A stretch of DNA of 64,000 nt, taken from the NCBI GenBank assembly GCA_035335645.1, contig DAOQMM010000007.1, forward strand, positions 1 to 64,000. The letters run 5' to 3'. The notes below the pieces were generated by a model. That model made no database searches, was not told the DNA's origin, and saw nothing but the letters and a program-made list of their open reading frames with translations. Shown here piece after piece: positions 62,595 to 64,000 of this stretch. Every line of letters starts with the position of its first letter. Position 1 is the first letter of the stretch. The position numbers and the translations under genes are program-made. Source of the stretch: Zoogloea sp035335645. GTDB taxonomy: Bacteria; Pseudomonadota; Gammaproteobacteria; Burkholderiales; Rhodocyclaceae.

Positions 62595-64000
62595 ATGCCG
62601 CCCACCGTCGCTCCACCCGTGCCCCCGACCCGACCGCCCGCGGCCACCTCTCCTGGCAAGGACGCACGCCCCCGCACACCCACCCCGGCCGTCGGCAGCG
62701 CCCTGCCCGCCCGCCGCCTCGCCCTGTGTGCCTGCCTGGGGCTGGGCGCCGCCATCGCCCACGCCGACGGCGTGCAGACCCTCGACGTGGTGGAAGTCAC
62801 CGCCAGCGCCACCGACCTGGTCGGCGTGGCGGGCGCCGCCAGCGAAGGCACGGTCACGGCAAAACACCTGGCCAACCGCCCCCTGCTGCGCCCCGCCGAG
62901 GTGCTGGAGGCCGTCCCCGGCCTGGTCATCTCCCAGCACAGCGGCGACGGCAAGGCCAACCAGTACTACCTGCGCGGCTTCAACCTGGACCACGGCACCG
63001 ACTTCGCCACCACCCTGCTGGGCATGCCCATCAACCTGCCCACCCACGCCCACGGCCAGGGCTATTCCGACCTCCAGTTCCTGATCCCCGAACTCGTGGA
63101 CACGGTGCGCTACCGCAAAGGCCCCTACGCCGCCGACGTGGGCGACTTCGGCTCCGCCGGTTCCGCCGCCATCGACTACGTCCGCCGCCTGCCACAGGCC
63201 TTCGTCGAACTCACCGCCGGGTCCTACGGCTACCGCCGCGGCCTCGTCGCCGGCTCGCCCGCGGTGGCCGACGGCCACCTGCTGGCCGCCTTCGAATGGA
63301 CCGGCCACGACGGCCCCTGGGCCGTCCCGGAAGATCTGCGCAAGCTCAACGGCCTGCTCCGCTACAGCGACGGCACCCGCAGCAACGGCTGGTCCGCCAC
63401 CGCCCTGGCCTACTCCGCCCGCTGGAACGCCACCGACCAGGTCCCCTTGCGCGCCGTGCAGTCCGGCCTCATCGGCCGCTACGGCAGCCTCGACCCCACA
63501 GATGGCGGCACCACCCAGCGCACCAGCCTGTCCGTCGAAGCCTCGCGCCAGGACGCCGATGGCTGGCTGCGCGGCAACGCCTACCTCATCGACTACCGCC
63601 TCCAGCTGTGGTCCAACTTCACCTCCTGCACCCTCGGCTGCGCCCCCGGCCCCGGCGACCAGTTCGAACAGGAAGACCGGCGCAGGATCGGCGGCTTCAA
63701 CCTCGCCCACACCTGGTACCTCAACAGCCTCGCCCGCGGCGCCGACTTCACCCTGGGCGTGCAGAGCCGCGTCGACGACATCGGCCGCGTCGGCCTCTAT
63801 ACCACCACCGCCCGCCAGCGCTGGGGCAGCATCGCCCGCGACAGCGTCCGGCAAGGCAGCCTCGGCCTCTACGGCGAAGCCACCGTCCAGTGGCTCGAAA
63901 AACTCCGCAGCGTCGCCGGCCTGCGGGCCGACCGCTACCGCTTCGACGTCACCGCCGACACCCCGGCCAATTCCGGCCAGGTGGACGCCGCCCTCGCCAG
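62595..64000 (+). CDS. TonB-dependent outer-membrane receptor (partial at window end)
   Basis: About 468 residues are visible from the ATG at 62595; the frame stays open to the end of the window. A Pro-rich start and signal ('LALCACLGLGAAIAHADG') lead to the plug: 'TLDVVEVTASATDLVGVAGA' (TonB-box region), 'LLRPAEVLEAVPGLVISQHS', 'QYYLRGFNLDHGTDFATTLL' and 'VRYRKGPYAADVGDFGSAGS'. From about 200 it is beta-barrel with alternating strands. The plug motifs match a group of receptors whose ligands are not settled. It imports a chelate or similar ligand with TonB energy. Confidence 0.9.
   Translation, partial: MPPTVAPPVPPTRPPAATSPGKDARPRTPTPAVGSALPARRLALCACLGLGAAIAHADGVQTLDVVEVTASATDLVGVAGAASEGTVTAKHLANRPLLRPAEVLEAVPGLVISQHSGDGKANQYYLRGFNLDHGTDFATTLLGMPINLPTHAHGQGYSDLQFLIPELVDTVRYRKGPYAADVGDFGSAGSAAIDYVRRLPQAFVELTAGSYGYRRGLVAGSPAVADGHLLAAFEWTGHDGPWAVPEDLRKLNGLLRYSDGTRSNGWSATALAYSARWNATDQVPLRAVQSGLIGRYGSLDPTDGGTTQRTSLSVEASRQDADGWLRGNAYLIDYRLQLWSNFTSCTLGCAPGPGDQFEQEDRRRIGGFNLAHTWYLNSLARGADFTLGVQSRVDDIGRVGLYTTTARQRWGSIARDSVRQGSLGLYGEATVQWLEKLRSVAGLRADRYRFDVTADTPANSGQVDAALA

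Noticed and set aside
62481..63854. Long minus-strand frame opposite the TonB-dependent receptor
   Set aside because: The receptor frame on the plus strand has signal, plug and barrel motifs; the opposite frame is Gly/Val/Ala-rich with none.

Overview
The window is about 64 kb of GC-rich, densely packed DNA. It looks like the chromosome of an aerobic or facultative betaproteobacterium, most likely from the Rhodocyclales/Zoogloeaceae (Azoarcus, Thauera or Zoogloea-like). This is inferred from the gene complement: a two-subunit molybdenum storage protein, a phasin, a TatT-type TRAP transporter, a complete kdp locus and high GC throughout. I see no tRNA, rRNA, CRISPR array, insertion sequence or phage gene, so this is core or slowly evolving accessory chromosome, not an island.

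Layout. 1-4.7 kb: the end of a large cadherin-like surface protein, then a HlyD-type adaptor and an M50 metallopeptidase/HlyD fusion, which look like its export or processing partners. 4.9-8.4 kb: IhfB-like protein, OmpA-like protein and CPA2-type antiporter on the minus strand, divergent from a MarR regulator followed by a Pal-like lipoprotein; overlapping divergent promoters lie between them. 8.6-11.1 kb: a MAPEG protein and the molybdenum storage pair mosB-mosA. 11.4-24.3 kb: mostly housekeeping and orphan genes (degenerate EAL plus HDOD, MFS exporter, SRPBCC, a diverged FAH-like protein, flavodoxin, tandem HD/HD-GYP, K+-channel-like protein, lytic transglycosylase, an unknown FIST-like/ISL3-like pair, a WYL regulator with a VOC protein, and a secreted esterase). 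24.5-28.8 kb: OmpA-like membrane protein, ClpB behind a near-perfect sigma-32 promoter, and a phasin. 28.9-32.5 kb: a two-gene unit encoding a PhoU/DUF47-like protein and a pyruvate-phosphate-dikinase-like protein that lacks the PEP/pyruvate barrel.

32.6-49 kb is a phosphate-acquisition region: PhoD phosphatase/phosphodiesterase, GlpQ-type phosphodiesterase, pstSCAB, two tandem PhoA-type alkaline phosphatases, a secreted protein of unknown function, a cyclic-nucleotide-binding-domain protein, a 68-residue four-cysteine protein and a TRAP transporter (TatT, DctP, fused DctQM). Several intergenic gaps carry 7-bp repeats spaced by 11 bp (Pho-box architecture), usually 10 bp upstream of a -10-like hexamer. 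This suggests that pstS, phoA, the cyclic-nucleotide-binding protein and perhaps the TRAP operon are co-regulated by phosphate.

49-57.6 kb is a kdp potassium uptake locus (two tiny membrane peptides including KdpF, then KdpA, B, C, a Rap1a/Tai-like secreted protein, KdpD, KdpE), translationally coupled through ATGA overlaps at its head. 57.7-59.5 kb is an ECF sigma factor, a small membrane partner and a type I signal peptidase. The window ends with a small membrane protein, catalase-peroxidase KatG and the start of a TonB-dependent receptor.
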